From Leptolinea sp. UBA5203 (GTDB lineage Bacteria > Chloroflexota > Anaerolineae > Anaerolineales > Anaerolineaceae): 64,000 bases of DNA. Shown here piece after piece: positions 53,424 through 62,757 of the stretch (positions are counted from its first letter, which is position 1; every line of letters starts with the position of its first letter). The stretch covers positions 62,001 to 126,000 of the forward strand of contig DHVR01000030.1 of assembly GCA_002412765.1 (NCBI GenBank). Direction: 5' to 3'. The notes beneath the pieces were generated by a model. It worked only from the letters and a program-made list of their open reading frames with translations. It searched no databases and was not told the origin of the DNA. A program made the position numbers and the translations under genes.

Positions 53424-53460
53424 TTAAAAACAAAAAGCAAGCCTGTTAGACCTGCTTTTG
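53424..53460 (-). terminator. terminator of the PEP/pyruvate-binding protein gene
   Basis: On the minus strand AAAAGCAGG pairs imperfectly with CTTGCTTTTT across about nine bases (53459-53432) and runs into TTGTTTTTAATCC. It begins about 20 bases after the stop at 53480. Confidence 0.65.
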
Positions 53461-53479
53461 TGATTGGTTTTCTACCCGG

Positions 53480-55819
53480 CTATTCTTCTTCGAGATTCTT
53501 TAAATAGGCGATGGCCTGTTTTTCTTCATCATTCATCACAATACGGATGGCATGGTTGGCCCTGAAATCCGAAACACGAATCAGGCGCAAGGCGGCCGTG
53601 ATACTGGGCTTCACATCCAACCATTCGGATAATCGATTGGGGGTATCGTAAAAGAATTCGTGGTTATAGATCGACAGCGGGTCATCCAACTGGATCGCCA
53701 GGGGATAGATATTTCCTTCCATTAAATCCTGAAAGAAGTGCGTGCCCAGAGAGGGTTCCGGTTCAGGTCCAATATTCTTGCCAGCCAATTCCACCAGTGC
53801 TTTGGTGCGGTAGATATCGCCATAGCCGATCGGCACCCCCAGATCCGTATTGGAACTGCCCCAGCGCCCTGGGCCGACACAAATGAAATTCTCGGTGGTC
53901 ATGGCGGCGTTCAAACGCCCAATCGCCAGGCTGAGTTCACTGCGCTCCATTTGCGAATCCAATTGAAAATATCCTTCCGGCGGAACAAAGACCACAAAAT
54001 CCACCTGGTTTACCACACCCTGAGGTACGACAAAATCCGTTGAGAAAATCATATCCTCGGGTTTGATATTCTTGGGGATGGGTTCATTTCCGGTGAGGGA
54101 CATATAGGCCTGCGGACGGCATTGCAGCACGGTAATACATACATGCGGCTTGCCTTCTGGTGTCTCATCAATCTGCACGGTGAATTCCATATCCACCGGC
54201 ATCTGATAGCCTTTTTCCAGAATGTCCAATATCTTACGCATATTTTCAGCAAAATTGGTACGTTTGATCAGCTCGTCAAAGGTCAAAATCAGTTGATCCG
54301 GATTCCCGCCAATGATGTTGCTGCGGATGGGCAACAAATAACCATCCTGATCAATCTGGGCAATATAGCGCAATGGATCGTAGCGGGAATTGAGCACATC
54401 ATGCACCGGCAGAGTGATCAGCTTGTTTTGTTTCAGGTCAATCACATCCACATAACGTTGGGAATAGAGTTTGATCCGTTTGGGATCGGTATTGGGGCGC
54501 AGAGAGGGATGGCTGAGCGCAATCAAACGCGGATAGTCATTTCCCACCCGATCCACTGCCCGGGTGCCCAACCCCCACACCAGACGCACAAAACCGTCCT
54601 CGCGGCGAATCTGCGGCGTCCAACGGAAGAGGTTGCGGCTGAACGCTACCCCGGCGGCATGCGGCATATAATAATCCAGGAATTTCTCTCCCTGCACAAC
54701 CTGAATCAATATTGCCATGCGTTCGTCATAATCCTGCAGTCCGCGGCTGCGGCGATACATCAGAGCGTTGGGCTCAAGAGTGGAAGCATACACCCTGGCC
54801 ACGCCGCGGATCAAAGCGGCCAGATTTTCGGCTCTGGATGCCTGGTTTGGCAGAAAAACACTTTCGTATTTACCGGCAAACGAAGTGCCAAAGTTATCTT
54901 CCAATAAACTGGAGGAGCGCACGATTAATGGTTTCTCGCCCACTTCATCCAGTAAATGATTCATGGCTTCTTTGATGTCCTGAGGAAAATCACCCGCTTC
55001 ATACGCGGCAACAATGGATGGATAATCCACCCGCATTTCCTCTTCGGATTTATATTTCTGATCATTCCATCGATCGATATTATTCATGGACATGAAGGTA
55101 TATAAAAGATCGGAACCCAGAAAATAAGAGTCCGCCCGATTAAGACAGTCTAATAATTTGTCCTCAGCTTGTTGATAAAGAATCCGCACGGCCAGGAGCA
55201 TACCGGCTGCTTTTCCACCGATGCGTCCGCTGCTTATTTTTCGTCGGCGAATTTCTTCCAGGTCATCAATGGTAAACCATTGCTTGGCAATATTGATATA
55301 ACGTAATTGATCACTGATCAGATGACGAATCAAGACCACTTTGCATTCCTGCAAGCGGGCTTCATATTTAACCTTTTCTTTTTCCGGTAAGTTGGCAATC
55401 ATGCGGGCTTGTTCAAACACCAGGTCCTGGGGAATCAACTCCGGATTGAGATTGAGCATAAGATCTTTTTTGGTATGGATGCCGCGTTCGCTGAGGACTT
55501 CCTGCACCAACAGTTCAAAATCCTCAAATGGAAAATGTTGGCTGAAAAGCAGATCGGTTAAATGAGCCACAATTCGGCCGTAACGGGTCTCCCAAATATC
55601 CGCAGGCTCCTGGCTGTAGGGATCCTGCAACCCTTCCCGACGCTGCGAGCGAATTGTCATTTGTCTGGCTTCTTTTTTGAAGGCGTCTTCCTGAATAATC
55701 CCACGCGTGAAGAGTTCCTGCCGCATGCGTAAACGAATTCGGTTTCTCAGGATGGGGTATTGCGCCAATGAAAGATAGATACTTAGCAATCGATCCGTTG
55801 AAGTTGGAATAAAGCTCAT
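53480..55819 (-). CDS. PEP/pyruvate-binding domain protein (PPDK N-terminal-like), stand-alone
   Basis: A 779-residue cytoplasmic protein. Residues 1-210 are an unassigned helical region rich in Arg/Glu. From about 215 a pyruvate-phosphate-dikinase/PEP-synthase ATP-grasp domain is visible: KISSGRIGGKAAGMLLAVRIL, PLIVRSSSLLEDNFGTSFAGKYESVFLP and ILIQVVQGEKFLDYYMPHAAGVAFSRN. The central His domain and the PEP TIM-barrel of real PPDK are missing, so it may phosphorylate something else or sense nucleotide. The late segment with VGPGRWGSSNTDLGVPI is found in such stand-alone proteins. AAAGGTG precedes the ATG at 55819; the 66-base longer frame from 55885 is not supported. Confidence 0.8.
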   Translation of the reverse strand: MSFIPTSTDRLLSIYLSLAQYPILRNRIRLRMRQELFTRGIIQEDAFKKEARQMTIRSQRREGLQDPYSQEPADIWETRYGRIVAHLTDLLFSQHFPFEDFELLVQEVLSERGIHTKKDLMLNLNPELIPQDLVFEQARMIANLPEKEKVKYEARLQECKVVLIRHLISDQLRYINIAKQWFTIDDLEEIRRRKISSGRIGGKAAGMLLAVRILYQQAEDKLLDCLNRADSYFLGSDLLYTFMSMNNIDRWNDQKYKSEEEMRVDYPSIVAAYEAGDFPQDIKEAMNHLLDEVGEKPLIVRSSSLLEDNFGTSFAGKYESVFLPNQASRAENLAALIRGVARVYASTLEPNALMYRRSRGLQDYDERMAILIQVVQGEKFLDYYMPHAAGVAFSRNLFRWTPQIRREDGFVRLVWGLGTRAVDRVGNDYPRLIALSHPSLRPNTDPKRIKLYSQRYVDVIDLKQNKLITLPVHDVLNSRYDPLRYIAQIDQDGYLLPIRSNIIGGNPDQLILTFDELIKRTNFAENMRKILDILEKGYQMPVDMEFTVQIDETPEGKPHVCITVLQCRPQAYMSLTGNEPIPKNIKPEDMIFSTDFVVPQGVVNQVDFVVFVPPEGYFQLDSQMERSELSLAIGRLNAAMTTENFICVGPGRWGSSNTDLGVPIGYGDIYRTKALVELAGKNIGPEPEPSLGTHFFQDLMEGNIYPLAIQLDDPLSIYNHEFFYDTPNRLSEWLDVKPSITAALRLIRVSDFRANHAIRIVMNDEEKQAIAYLKNLEEE

Positions 55820-55930
55820 TCTTACACCTTTAAGGTTGGTTTTTGATAAAAGGATGCCAGGTTTCCCAAACTGAAAACCTGGCATACAATAGAAAAAACA
55901 GCATGTTGTTCGGTTGGTTTGCAGGAAACG

Positions 55931-57058
55931 CTATCCCAAATGCATGGGCATAATGACATGAAGGAAATTTTCGTCGCCCACAGTGCGCATGAGGCCAGGG
56001 GTATTATTGGCATTGGTCTCAATAACCACATTGGGGCTTTTAATCACATCCAGAACATCGCGAAGATAGCGTACGTTGAAAGCAATCAAGAGCGAAGGAC
56101 CATCGACATTGGCTTCAACCATGATCTCACTGGAACCGGTTTCTTCCGATTGGGCAGAAATTTCAATGCTGCCCGCCTGCTGCTCACCGGGTTGGAAATT
56201 AAGCCGGATGACGTTGTTGCCATCCCGGGCAATAATCTCGGCCTGTTTGCAGGCTTTTAACAAAGCGGCCGTGGAAACAACCGTGGATGTCTTAAAGGAA
56301 CGGGGAATGATGGCCGTATAATCGGGGAAATTACCTTCAATTAACTGGGAAACCAGTTCGGCATCTTTCAAATGGAAAAGAACCTGACCCCGGCCAGGAG
56401 GAATGACCATAACAATTTTTTCGGTACCATCCACTGCAATGCGGGCTAATTCGTTCAAGGCCCGGGCAGGGATAATGGCTTTTAATGCAGTGGGAACCGC
56501 GTGAGTCAAATGGGTCTTACGAACCGAAATGCGGAAGCCATCTGTTGCTGCCATGTTGACCAGGTTGTTTTCCACGGTCAAATAGACACCTTGCAAAACA
56601 GGACGGGCATCATCCGCAGAAGCGGCAAAGGCCACCTGATGGATCATCTCGCGTAAATCAGCCACATTCAGCTCAATGCCTTCTTTTAAATCCGGTGCGG
56701 GCATGGGCGGAAATTCCTGGGCATCAATCCCGCGAATATCCGTGTTGGAGGCTCCGCAGCGTACATTCAAAGTTTGTGTTTTTTCGTTCAGGGTTAAGAA
56801 AACGTGCTCTGTGGGTAGGGTATTGACAAGATCGGCCAACGTTCTGGCTGGGACAGTGATAGAGCCTTCTTCTTCGATTTTCGCCCCGATCCAGCTTGAA
56901 ATCCCCAGTTCCAAATTGGTGGCCGAAAGCCTTAACCGGCCTTCATCAGTCGCCAGCAGCACATTGGCTAATACAGGCAGTGTACTTCGTGGGGAAACAG
57001 CCCGTAAAACGGTGTTTAACCCATGGGCCAAGTGTTGTTGCGATACAGATGCTTTCAT
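55931..57058 (-). CDS. dnaN: DNA polymerase III subunit beta (sliding clamp)
   Basis: A 375-residue protein of standard clamp length with three repeated domains. Marks are QQHLAHGLNTVLRAVSPRSTLPVLANVLL, LRLSATNLELGIS, FAASADDARPVLQGVYLTVE, LVNMAATDGFRISVRK, LIEGNFPDYTAIIP, and the C-terminal VIMPMHLG, where clamps usually read PMRL. It forms the ring that holds the replicative polymerase on DNA. dnaA and recF, common neighbours, are not beside it; instead the oriC candidate lies about 4 kb to the right. It is a single-gene unit divergent from the M3 oligopeptidase gene. Confidence 0.95.
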   Translation of the reverse strand: MKASVSQQHLAHGLNTVLRAVSPRSTLPVLANVLLATDEGRLRLSATNLELGISSWIGAKIEEEGSITVPARTLADLVNTLPTEHVFLTLNEKTQTLNVRCGASNTDIRGIDAQEFPPMPAPDLKEGIELNVADLREMIHQVAFAASADDARPVLQGVYLTVENNLVNMAATDGFRISVRKTHLTHAVPTALKAIIPARALNELARIAVDGTEKIVMVIPPGRGQVLFHLKDAELVSQLIEGNFPDYTAIIPRSFKTSTVVSTAALLKACKQAEIIARDGNNVIRLNFQPGEQQAGSIEISAQSEETGSSEIMVEANVDGPSLLIAFNVRYLRDVLDVIKSPNVVIETNANNTPGLMRTVGDENFLHVIMPMHLG

Positions 57059-57434
57059 GGTTTCTTTTCCTCTAGCTTAATTAATCCAGTATACAACGAG
57101 ATAATTGTTTTTGCCAGTCAATAAAGGTTTGTAATTATTATATGACAGACTGACAAGAAAGTGAAATTGGTTTAGCAAGCAATGTTCAGAATATTCGTTT
57201 GGAAAATAACTTTTGCTGCCCTTTCCCATAAGGTGAGCGATAGGGGTTGTTTAACTGAAAGGCATTCCAATGTTACAATGGTATGAATAAATCCAATTAA
57301 TAAATTCATCCTCCTTTTCAGCAAACATGCTGTTTATCCTCTAGTTGGTTGATCCTCCCAGGCTAGAAATCAGCTACTTTTGCCCCAAAGATAAGATGAG
57401 GATTGAACTCTTTTATTGAATTGAGGTATTTCTT
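57059..57434. other. intergenic region between divergent dnaN and M3 peptidase genes
   Basis: About 375 AT-rich bases holding both promoters. TTACAAT at 57273-57279 could be the -10 of the rightward gene, with a weak TTTAAC upstream (57250-57255, 17-18 base spacer). No DnaA box, riboswitch or RNA gene was recognised. Confidence 0.4.
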
Positions 57435-59222
57435 ATGAAACAAGATCAAATGCATTTCCCGATGCAAAAATGGAACCTGGACGATTTGTATTCCTCAATG
57501 GATCAGGAAACCATGCAATCCCTTTTTGAACAGGTCAATCTGCAGGTAGCTAAATTTGAGACCCTCAGAGACAGCTTGCTGCCAGATATGGAGACCGATC
57601 AATTTCTGGCGGCCATTCAGCAGTTGGAATCGATTTACGAGCAAGCCAATCGCCTTGAAAGTTACGCTAATTTAAAATTCTCGGAAGACACTCAAGATCA
57701 GGCTGTGCAAACCCTGATGGCTCAAATGGATCAATTTGCCGCAGAGCTTTCCAATCGAGTGATGTTTTTCACCCTTTGGTGGAAAAAACTGGATGAGACA
57801 AATGCCCTGCGACTGATGGCTCCTGCCGGCGATTATGTCTACTGGCTGGAAGAGCTGCGCCATTTCTCCGCTTACACCCTGACCGAGAAAGAAGAGAAAA
57901 TCATCAATCTTAAGGATATTACCGGGGTCAGTGCTCAAAACACGCTGTATGACGCCTTGACCAACCGCTACCGCTTTAAATTCGAGATGGACGGCGAGAA
58001 AAAAGAATTTTCGCGCGGCGAGTTGATGGTCTATGCCCATCACTACGATGCTGCCCTGCGGACCTGGGCTTATGATGAACTCTACCGGGTATATGGCGCG
58101 GATGGAGATATTCTCGGACAGATGTATCAGACCCGAATCCGCGATTGGTATAACGAGGAAGTGCAGTTACGCGGATTTGCCACACCCATGTCCGCCCGCA
58201 ATTTGGCCAATGATATTCCCGATGGGGTGGTCACCCTCTTGCTGGATACCTGCAAAAAAAATGCCGGCGTATTCCAACAATTTTTCCGTTTGAAAGCCCG
58301 TCTGTTGAAAATGGACAAACTTCGCAGGCATGACCTTTACGCTCCGGTGGTGAAAGCAGACCATGAAGTATCCTTTGATCAGGCAACCTCCCTGGTACTG
58401 AAAGGTTTTTCTGCTTTCGATGAAGAAATTACCGACCAGGCTCAAAAAATCTTTGCACAAAACCATATCGATAGTGAAGTTCGTCCCGGAAAACGCAGCG
58501 GCGCTTTCTGTCTCACCGCTACGCCTTCCCTCACCCCTTGGGTGTTGGTCAACTATCAGGGAAAAACCAACGATGTCACCACCCTGGCACATGAGTTAGG
58601 GCATGCGGTGCACTCACTGTTAGCTGCGGATCATTCCATCTTTACCCAGCATCCCTGCCTGCCTCTGGCAGAGACGGCTTCCACGTTTGGCGAAATGTTG
58701 ATTGTGGATGAACTTCTGCGCAGCCGAAAAGACGATGCTGATTTCATCAAAGATTTGCTCTTCCAGCAAGTGGATGATGCCTACGCCACCATTCAACGCC
58801 AGGCCTTTTTTGCCATGTTTGAAATCCAGGCTCACGAGTTGACCTTGCAGGGCGCTTCCGTGAAGGACCTTTGCGACGCCTACATGAAAAATATCAGCGA
58901 CCAATTTGGGGATTCAATGCTGATCAGTGACATCTTCAAATGGGAATGGGTGTCCATCCCGCATATTTATCAAGTGCCCTTCTATGTGTATGCCTATTCG
59001 TTTGGTCAATTACTGGTGCTGGCCTTGTACCAACAATACAAAAAAGAGGGCGCTTCTTTTATCCCCCGTTATAAAAGAATTCTGGCGGCTGGCGGAAGCC
59101 AAGCCCCCATGGCCTTGCTGCTGCAGGAAGGCATCGATATTTCAGACCCTGCGTTCTGGCAGGGCGGCTTTGACGTCATCCAGAAGATGGTGGATGAGCT
59201 GGAGAGAATGACCTCCAAATAA
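57435..59222 (+). CDS. M3 family oligoendopeptidase (PepF-like)
   Basis: A 595-residue zinc oligopeptidase of the usual PepF length. The N-terminal helical region starts WNLDDLYSSMDQETM and includes the family's RLESYANLKFSEDTQD. The zinc site is LAHELGHAVHSLL (HEXXH, near 383-387) with the third ligand Glu in LAETASTFGEML. Late marks are WEWVSIPHIYQVPFYVYAYSFGQLLVLALYQ, where a His-Tyr pair stabilises the substrate. It degrades short peptides in the cytoplasm. GAGG lies just before the ATG. It is followed by a deoxynucleoside kinase gene 55 bases on, possibly in one operon. Confidence 0.93.
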   Translation: MKQDQMHFPMQKWNLDDLYSSMDQETMQSLFEQVNLQVAKFETLRDSLLPDMETDQFLAAIQQLESIYEQANRLESYANLKFSEDTQDQAVQTLMAQMDQFAAELSNRVMFFTLWWKKLDETNALRLMAPAGDYVYWLEELRHFSAYTLTEKEEKIINLKDITGVSAQNTLYDALTNRYRFKFEMDGEKKEFSRGELMVYAHHYDAALRTWAYDELYRVYGADGDILGQMYQTRIRDWYNEEVQLRGFATPMSARNLANDIPDGVVTLLLDTCKKNAGVFQQFFRLKARLLKMDKLRRHDLYAPVVKADHEVSFDQATSLVLKGFSAFDEEITDQAQKIFAQNHIDSEVRPGKRSGAFCLTATPSLTPWVLVNYQGKTNDVTTLAHELGHAVHSLLAADHSIFTQHPCLPLAETASTFGEMLIVDELLRSRKDDADFIKDLLFQQVDDAYATIQRQAFFAMFEIQAHELTLQGASVKDLCDAYMKNISDQFGDSMLISDIFKWEWVSIPHIYQVPFYVYAYSFGQLLVLALYQQYKKEGASFIPRYKRILAAGGSQAPMALLLQEGIDISDPAFWQGGFDVIQKMVDELERMTSK

Positions 59223-59277
59223 CGGATTGTTGTTCGAGTATATAAATAATTATTAAAAACAAACTCTTGGAGACTGT

Positions 59278-59916
59278 ATGTACATAGCCATTGAAGGTGT
59301 CATCGGGGTCGGGAAAACTACCCTGGCCCGCATGCTGCAGCCGATTTATGATGCCAATATCATGTTGGAAATTTTTGAGGAAAATCCATTCCTGAGCGAT
59401 TTTTACGGAGATCGGGAACGTTATGCTTTTCAAACCCAGGTTTTTTTCCTCCTCAGCCGATATCACCAGCAGCGCGAAGGCTTGAAGGAACTATTACCCA
59501 GTAAAACCCATCTAATCAGTGATTACACTTTCGCCAAGGATTCCCTCTTCGCCAAAGCCAACCTGAGGGGGGACGAGCTGGAAACGTATTTTCAAGTTCA
59601 TCACGCCCTGGCGGAGAAAATTACCCTGCCAGATTTAATCATCTACCTGCGCGCAGATACGCCTGTGCTAATGCAGCGCATTGCCGCCAGAGACCGCTCC
59701 TATGAACGGCAAATGGAGGTTGAGTATATCAAGTTACTCAACCATGCCTATGATGAGTATTTCCTTACACCAGGCATTTGTACCTCTCCTGTTCTGGTGA
59801 TTGAAACCAGCCACATGGATTATGTACGCAACGAAGAAGATTTTAAAACTGTTGATGATCAAATTCGTCGGACTTTAAAACTATCTCCGTATCAACCCTC
59901 CTTACCCATTGATTAA
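59278..59916 (+). CDS. deoxynucleoside kinase, copy 1
   Basis: A 212-residue kinase of the dCK/dGK/TK2 family. It has the P-loop IEGVIGVGKTT (6-16), FEENPFLSDFY (substrate Glu), FQTQVFFLLSRY, the DRS-like SDYTFAKDSLFA, and the lid AARDRSYERQMEVEYIKLLNHAYDEYF with conserved Arg residues. It phosphorylates deoxynucleosides for salvage; comparable bacterial pairs split into a deoxyadenosine and a deoxyguanosine kinase, but which this is cannot be told. It forms a possible operon with the nucleotidyltransferase-like gene 30 bases downstream. A paralogue lies across the oriC candidate at 61837-62487. Confidence 0.9.
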   Translation: MYIAIEGVIGVGKTTLARMLQPIYDANIMLEIFEENPFLSDFYGDRERYAFQTQVFFLLSRYHQQREGLKELLPSKTHLISDYTFAKDSLFAKANLRGDELETYFQVHHALAEKITLPDLIIYLRADTPVLMQRIAARDRSYERQMEVEYIKLLNHAYDEYFLTPGICTSPVLVIETSHMDYVRNEEDFKTVDDQIRRTLKLSPYQPSLPID

Positions 59917-59946
59917 ATACGACTACCTCCAAGGAATAGCCTATCC

Positions 59947-60960
59947 ATGCGAATTACCAAAGACCGATTAATCTCTCTGGCGAAAAATTTTGTTCTTGAA
60001 GAAACTTTTCGGGATAAACAAATCACCTGTATTTTCCTGACAGGGTCCTCCCTGGGTGATCAATTCTTACTGAACAACACCACGGACATTGATCTGGTCA
60101 TCATCCATCGCATGGCAGCCAAACTGGAGAGAAAAACCATACGTATCAGTCATCAAGTTCATTATGATTGCTGGACCTATCCCATCTCCCTATTTCAGGA
60201 TTCCAAAACCTTGCGCTTGGACCCCTGGATTGGTTCAGCTTTTTGCGGCGAGACGCTGGTTTTATATGACGAGGGTCATTGGTTTGATTTTCAACAGGCA
60301 GCCATTTTCTCCAAATTTTTTGAACCGGAGACACGCTATCAGCGCTGTAAGCCCTTGCTGGATAATGCCCGCAATGATTGGCTGCTTCTGGATGGTTTGG
60401 ACCGTTCCCTGAAATTCGCCCATATTCAACGTTATATTCAGACACTAGAAAACTTGGGAAATCTATTGGCTGGGCTGGTGGATTTTCCCCTGACCTTGCG
60501 GCGTTTTGCACTGGATCTACCTGTAAAAGCAGCTGCCCTGGGAAGACCAGGCCTGGCTGCTGGATTATTTGATCTGTTTTGCCCCAGCGATTGGCAGGAC
60601 TTTCCCTGGCAGTCCTGGCAGGAAAGCTGGAAGACGTTCTACACTCAAGTCAGCGCCTTGCCGGATTGCCCAGCAGAATTTCAACCTTTCCGTATGCCCT
60701 ATTATCAGCAGCCCATGGAATTATTTATTGATGAGAACCCAGAGTCAGCTATTTGGATATCCCTTAAAACCATGGTGGACGCATGGAATCAATTGACCTT
60801 GCGAAATATGAAGCCCGAACTCTCTCTGGAGATGATTTTAGAGCCGCTCAACCTGGACCAAACGCACTTTCATCAACGGCTGATGCAGTTAGATGCCTAC
60901 CTGGATGCCGTAGAAATAACCGTTGAACAATGGGCTGAGGAACAGGGAACATCCCTCTAA
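59947..60960 (+). CDS. nucleotidyltransferase-fold protein
   Basis: A 337-residue protein. Near the start, CIFLTGSSLGDQFLLNNTTDIDLVII is the pol-beta-type nucleotidyltransferase motif (GSS ... D-x-D), so it could transfer a nucleotide to a protein, RNA or antibiotic-like small molecule. The remaining 270 residues are mostly helical and carry no recognised motif (FDFQQAAIFSKFFEPE, LDDALRDW-like LLDNARNDWLLLDGL). The family is uncharacterised as far as I can see. It lies 30 bases behind the deoxynucleoside kinase gene and ends directly at the oriC candidate. Confidence 0.65.
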   Translation: MRITKDRLISLAKNFVLEETFRDKQITCIFLTGSSLGDQFLLNNTTDIDLVIIHRMAAKLERKTIRISHQVHYDCWTYPISLFQDSKTLRLDPWIGSAFCGETLVLYDEGHWFDFQQAAIFSKFFEPETRYQRCKPLLDNARNDWLLLDGLDRSLKFAHIQRYIQTLENLGNLLAGLVDFPLTLRRFALDLPVKAAALGRPGLAAGLFDLFCPSDWQDFPWQSWQESWKTFYTQVSALPDCPAEFQPFRMPYYQQPMELFIDENPESAIWISLKTMVDAWNQLTLRNMKPELSLEMILEPLNLDQTHFHQRLMQLDAYLDAVEITVEQWAEEQGTSL

Positions 60961-61490
60961 CCCTGTCGATCACAGAAAAAGTAGTATACACCCTGTGGAT
61001 AACCTGCGATATTCTGTGGATAAACCCCTTTTTCTGTGGAGAATAAGCCGGTTTATCCCTGATTTATCCAACTACTGTGAAACCCCATATGTAGGGTTAT
61101 AATTTTCATACAGTCATAAATTATCTAAAACACCCGTAGATGTACGAATTAATATGGAAATCAATTATTGTAAATTTATCAGTATTAAAAAGTTTATCCC
61201 GAGTTGGATTCAAAAGAGTGACTTATCCACAAGGAAGGGGTGGATAGAGGGGTACCTATATGAGGGACTTATATTGGTCATTTCTGGATTTTACCCATAG
61301 ATATGGGGGTATATTAGCTTTATCCACAGTATCCACACCCCCTACTGTTATTACGAATTAAAATACATAAATATAAACATTAAAATATCATTAAGAAACA
61401 CTTGCAATTTTGTTTAGTTTATAACTATAATATCAACAAACGCTAGTTAGCCCCCTGAGGAAATGGCGATTCACTTTTATTAGCATTAAG
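60961..61490. other. oriC: probable chromosomal replication origin (oriC)
   Basis: About 530 noncoding bases with four perfect DnaA boxes: TGTGGATAA at 60994-61002 and 61015-61023, TTATCCACA at 61223-61231 and 61320-61328. Near-matches are TGTGGAGAA (61035-61043), TTATCCAAC (61064-61072) and GTATCCACA (61329-61337), the last tandem with the perfect box. The left boxes face one way and the right boxes the other. An AT-rich stretch (about 61345-61440, over 80% A/T) beside the right group fits a DNA unwinding element. dnaN lies 4 kb away. This is the usual layout of bacterial oriC; dnaA is not in the window. Confidence 0.75.
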
Positions 61491-61512
61491 AGCTTATTAT
61501 AGGGAGATAAAA

Positions 61513-61773
61513 ATGGATGTAATCAAGGTTAAAGCGAACTCCCGTACTGCCGCTGTAGCGGGGGCAATTGCGGGGGTTGTCAGGGAACATCATAGAGCAG
61601 AAGTTCAGGCAATTGGAGCCGGAGCTGTGAATCAATCCGTCAAAGCATTGGTGTTAGCAACGGGTTATCTGGCAGAGGATGGGATTACCATCGTCAGTGT
61701 TCCAGAATTTGTTGATGTAGAAATTGATGGCAAAGTCCGTACTGCGATAAAAATTGTCGTAGAACCTCGATAG
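61513..61773 (+). CDS. spoVS: stage V sporulation protein S
   Basis: An 86-residue SpoVS protein, full length for the family: MDVIKVKANSRTAAVAGAIAG, VREHHRAEVQAIGAGAVNQSVKALVLATGYL and the C-terminal RTAIKIVVEP are nearly invariant. It has an Alba-like fold and probably binds nucleic acid. In Bacillus it affects septation and spore coat formation, but it is widespread in non-sporulating Chloroflexota and Thermus relatives. AGGGAG precedes the ATG. It is the first gene to the right of the oriC candidate, facing away from it. Confidence 0.95.
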   Translation: MDVIKVKANSRTAAVAGAIAGVVREHHRAEVQAIGAGAVNQSVKALVLATGYLAEDGITIVSVPEFVDVEIDGKVRTAIKIVVEPR

Positions 61774-61836
61774 TTCAAAATATAAGAAATACTTGTTGAT
61801 TATCGGCCTATTTGTGCAAGAGAAGCTGATCCAAAA

Positions 61837-62487
61837 CTAACGGGGGGGCCGTTGGGGGAAAATCATCTTATCTTTTCCAATTAGCTTTTCTTGCACCTTG
61901 TTTTTAATTAAACCCAAATGACTTTCATCTGCCACATAGTCCAAATCATCCGCGTGAATGGTAAGTACCGGACACAGGCTGAAGGTTTCAATCCATTGAT
62001 CATAAAGTAGATTGAGCTGCTGCAAATATTCCGGGGCGATTTCTTTTTCATAGGAACGGTTCCGCAGGCTAATTCTTTTTTGCAGCGTGGGAACACTGGC
62101 CTGTAAATAAATCAATAGATCGGGTGGGGGTAAAAAGTTAGAGACAGTTTGGTATAACTCATAATATGTTTTAAAATCGCGGTCCGATAAATAGCCTTGA
62201 TTGAAAAGATTGCGGGCGAATATTTCTGCATCCTCATACACCGAGCGATCCTGAATGACAGAGTTGGGTTGGTTTAAAATATCCTGATGAATTTCAATAC
62301 GGTGGGTTAGAAAATATATCTGAGAATGGAAACCCCATTTTTCCATATCTTGATAAAAATCAGAGAGATATGGATTTTCATTGACCGGTTCATATACAGG
62401 AGACCAATCCAGCTCCTTGCCCAATAAATTCACCAGGCTGGATTTACCCACCCCTATATTTCCTGCAACAGCAATGAATTTTTTCAT
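61837..62487 (-). CDS. deoxynucleoside kinase, copy 2
   Basis: A 216-residue kinase of the same family as the one at 59278. It has the P-loop VAGNIGVGKSSL (7-18), the acid YEPVNENPYLSDFYQDM, HSQIYFLTHRI, the DRS motif IQDRSVYEDAEIFA, and the lid ISLRNRSYEKEIAPEYLQQLNLLYDQWIETF. The intact DRS and the 'NENPYL' acid make it closer to bacterial deoxyadenosine/deoxyguanosine kinases than copy 1, whose DRS position reads SDYT. The presence of both a DRS and a non-DRS type suggests two specificities. Transcribed leftward toward spoVS with about 63 bases between. Confidence 0.9.
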   Translation of the reverse strand: MKKFIAVAGNIGVGKSSLVNLLGKELDWSPVYEPVNENPYLSDFYQDMEKWGFHSQIYFLTHRIEIHQDILNQPNSVIQDRSVYEDAEIFARNLFNQGYLSDRDFKTYYELYQTVSNFLPPPDLLIYLQASVPTLQKRISLRNRSYEKEIAPEYLQQLNLLYDQWIETFSLCPVLTIHADDLDYVADESHLGLIKNKVQEKLIGKDKMIFPQRPPR

Positions 62488-62535
62488 AAAAGATTCCTGA
62501 ACGAATTTTCTTCGATTGTACCACCGATTAAAACG

Positions 62536-62565
62536 AAAGCTCCTCTGTTTCGAGAGGAGCTTTTT
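62536..62565. terminator. terminator, downstream of the ferredoxin gene
   Basis: AAAGCTCCTCT (62536-62546) pairs perfectly with AGAGGAGCTTT (62553-62563) across a 6-base loop. Downstream on the minus strand it reads TTTCGTTTT, ending the ferredoxin transcript; a T-run is also present on the plus side. Confidence 0.8.
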
Positions 62566-62583
62566 AACTTTTTTACTGAGCTG

Positions 62584-62757
62584 CTAGACTTTCTGTGCAG
62601 CACCAACTGGGCAAACTTCAGCGCAATTACCGCAGTCTTTGCATTTTTCGGTGTCGATTACATAGGCGCCATCGATTTCGGAAATTGCTTCTTCTGGGCA
62701 CTCAGCTTCACATGCACCACACATGATACATTCATCGGTATCAATAATATATGCCAT
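62584..62757 (-). CDS. 2[4Fe-4S] ferredoxin
   Basis: A 57-residue protein. It contains two classic cluster motifs, CIMCGACEAECP (10-21) and CKDCGNCAEVCP (39-50), each C-x2-C-x2-C-x3-CP, giving eight Cys for two [4Fe-4S] clusters, and the family start AYIID. It is a small soluble electron carrier of low potential for anaerobic or fermentative metabolism. AGGAAGG precedes the ATG. Genes flanking it (nucleoside kinase, histidine phosphatase) do not show its redox partner. Confidence 0.93.
   Translation of the reverse strand: MAYIIDTDECIMCGACEAECPEEAISEIDGAYVIDTEKCKDCGNCAEVCPVGAAQKV

Noticed and set aside
53480..55819. Calling the PEP/pyruvate-binding protein a full pyruvate phosphate dikinase
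   Set aside because: The phospho-His and PEP-barrel domains are absent; only the N-terminal ATP-grasp-like part is seen.
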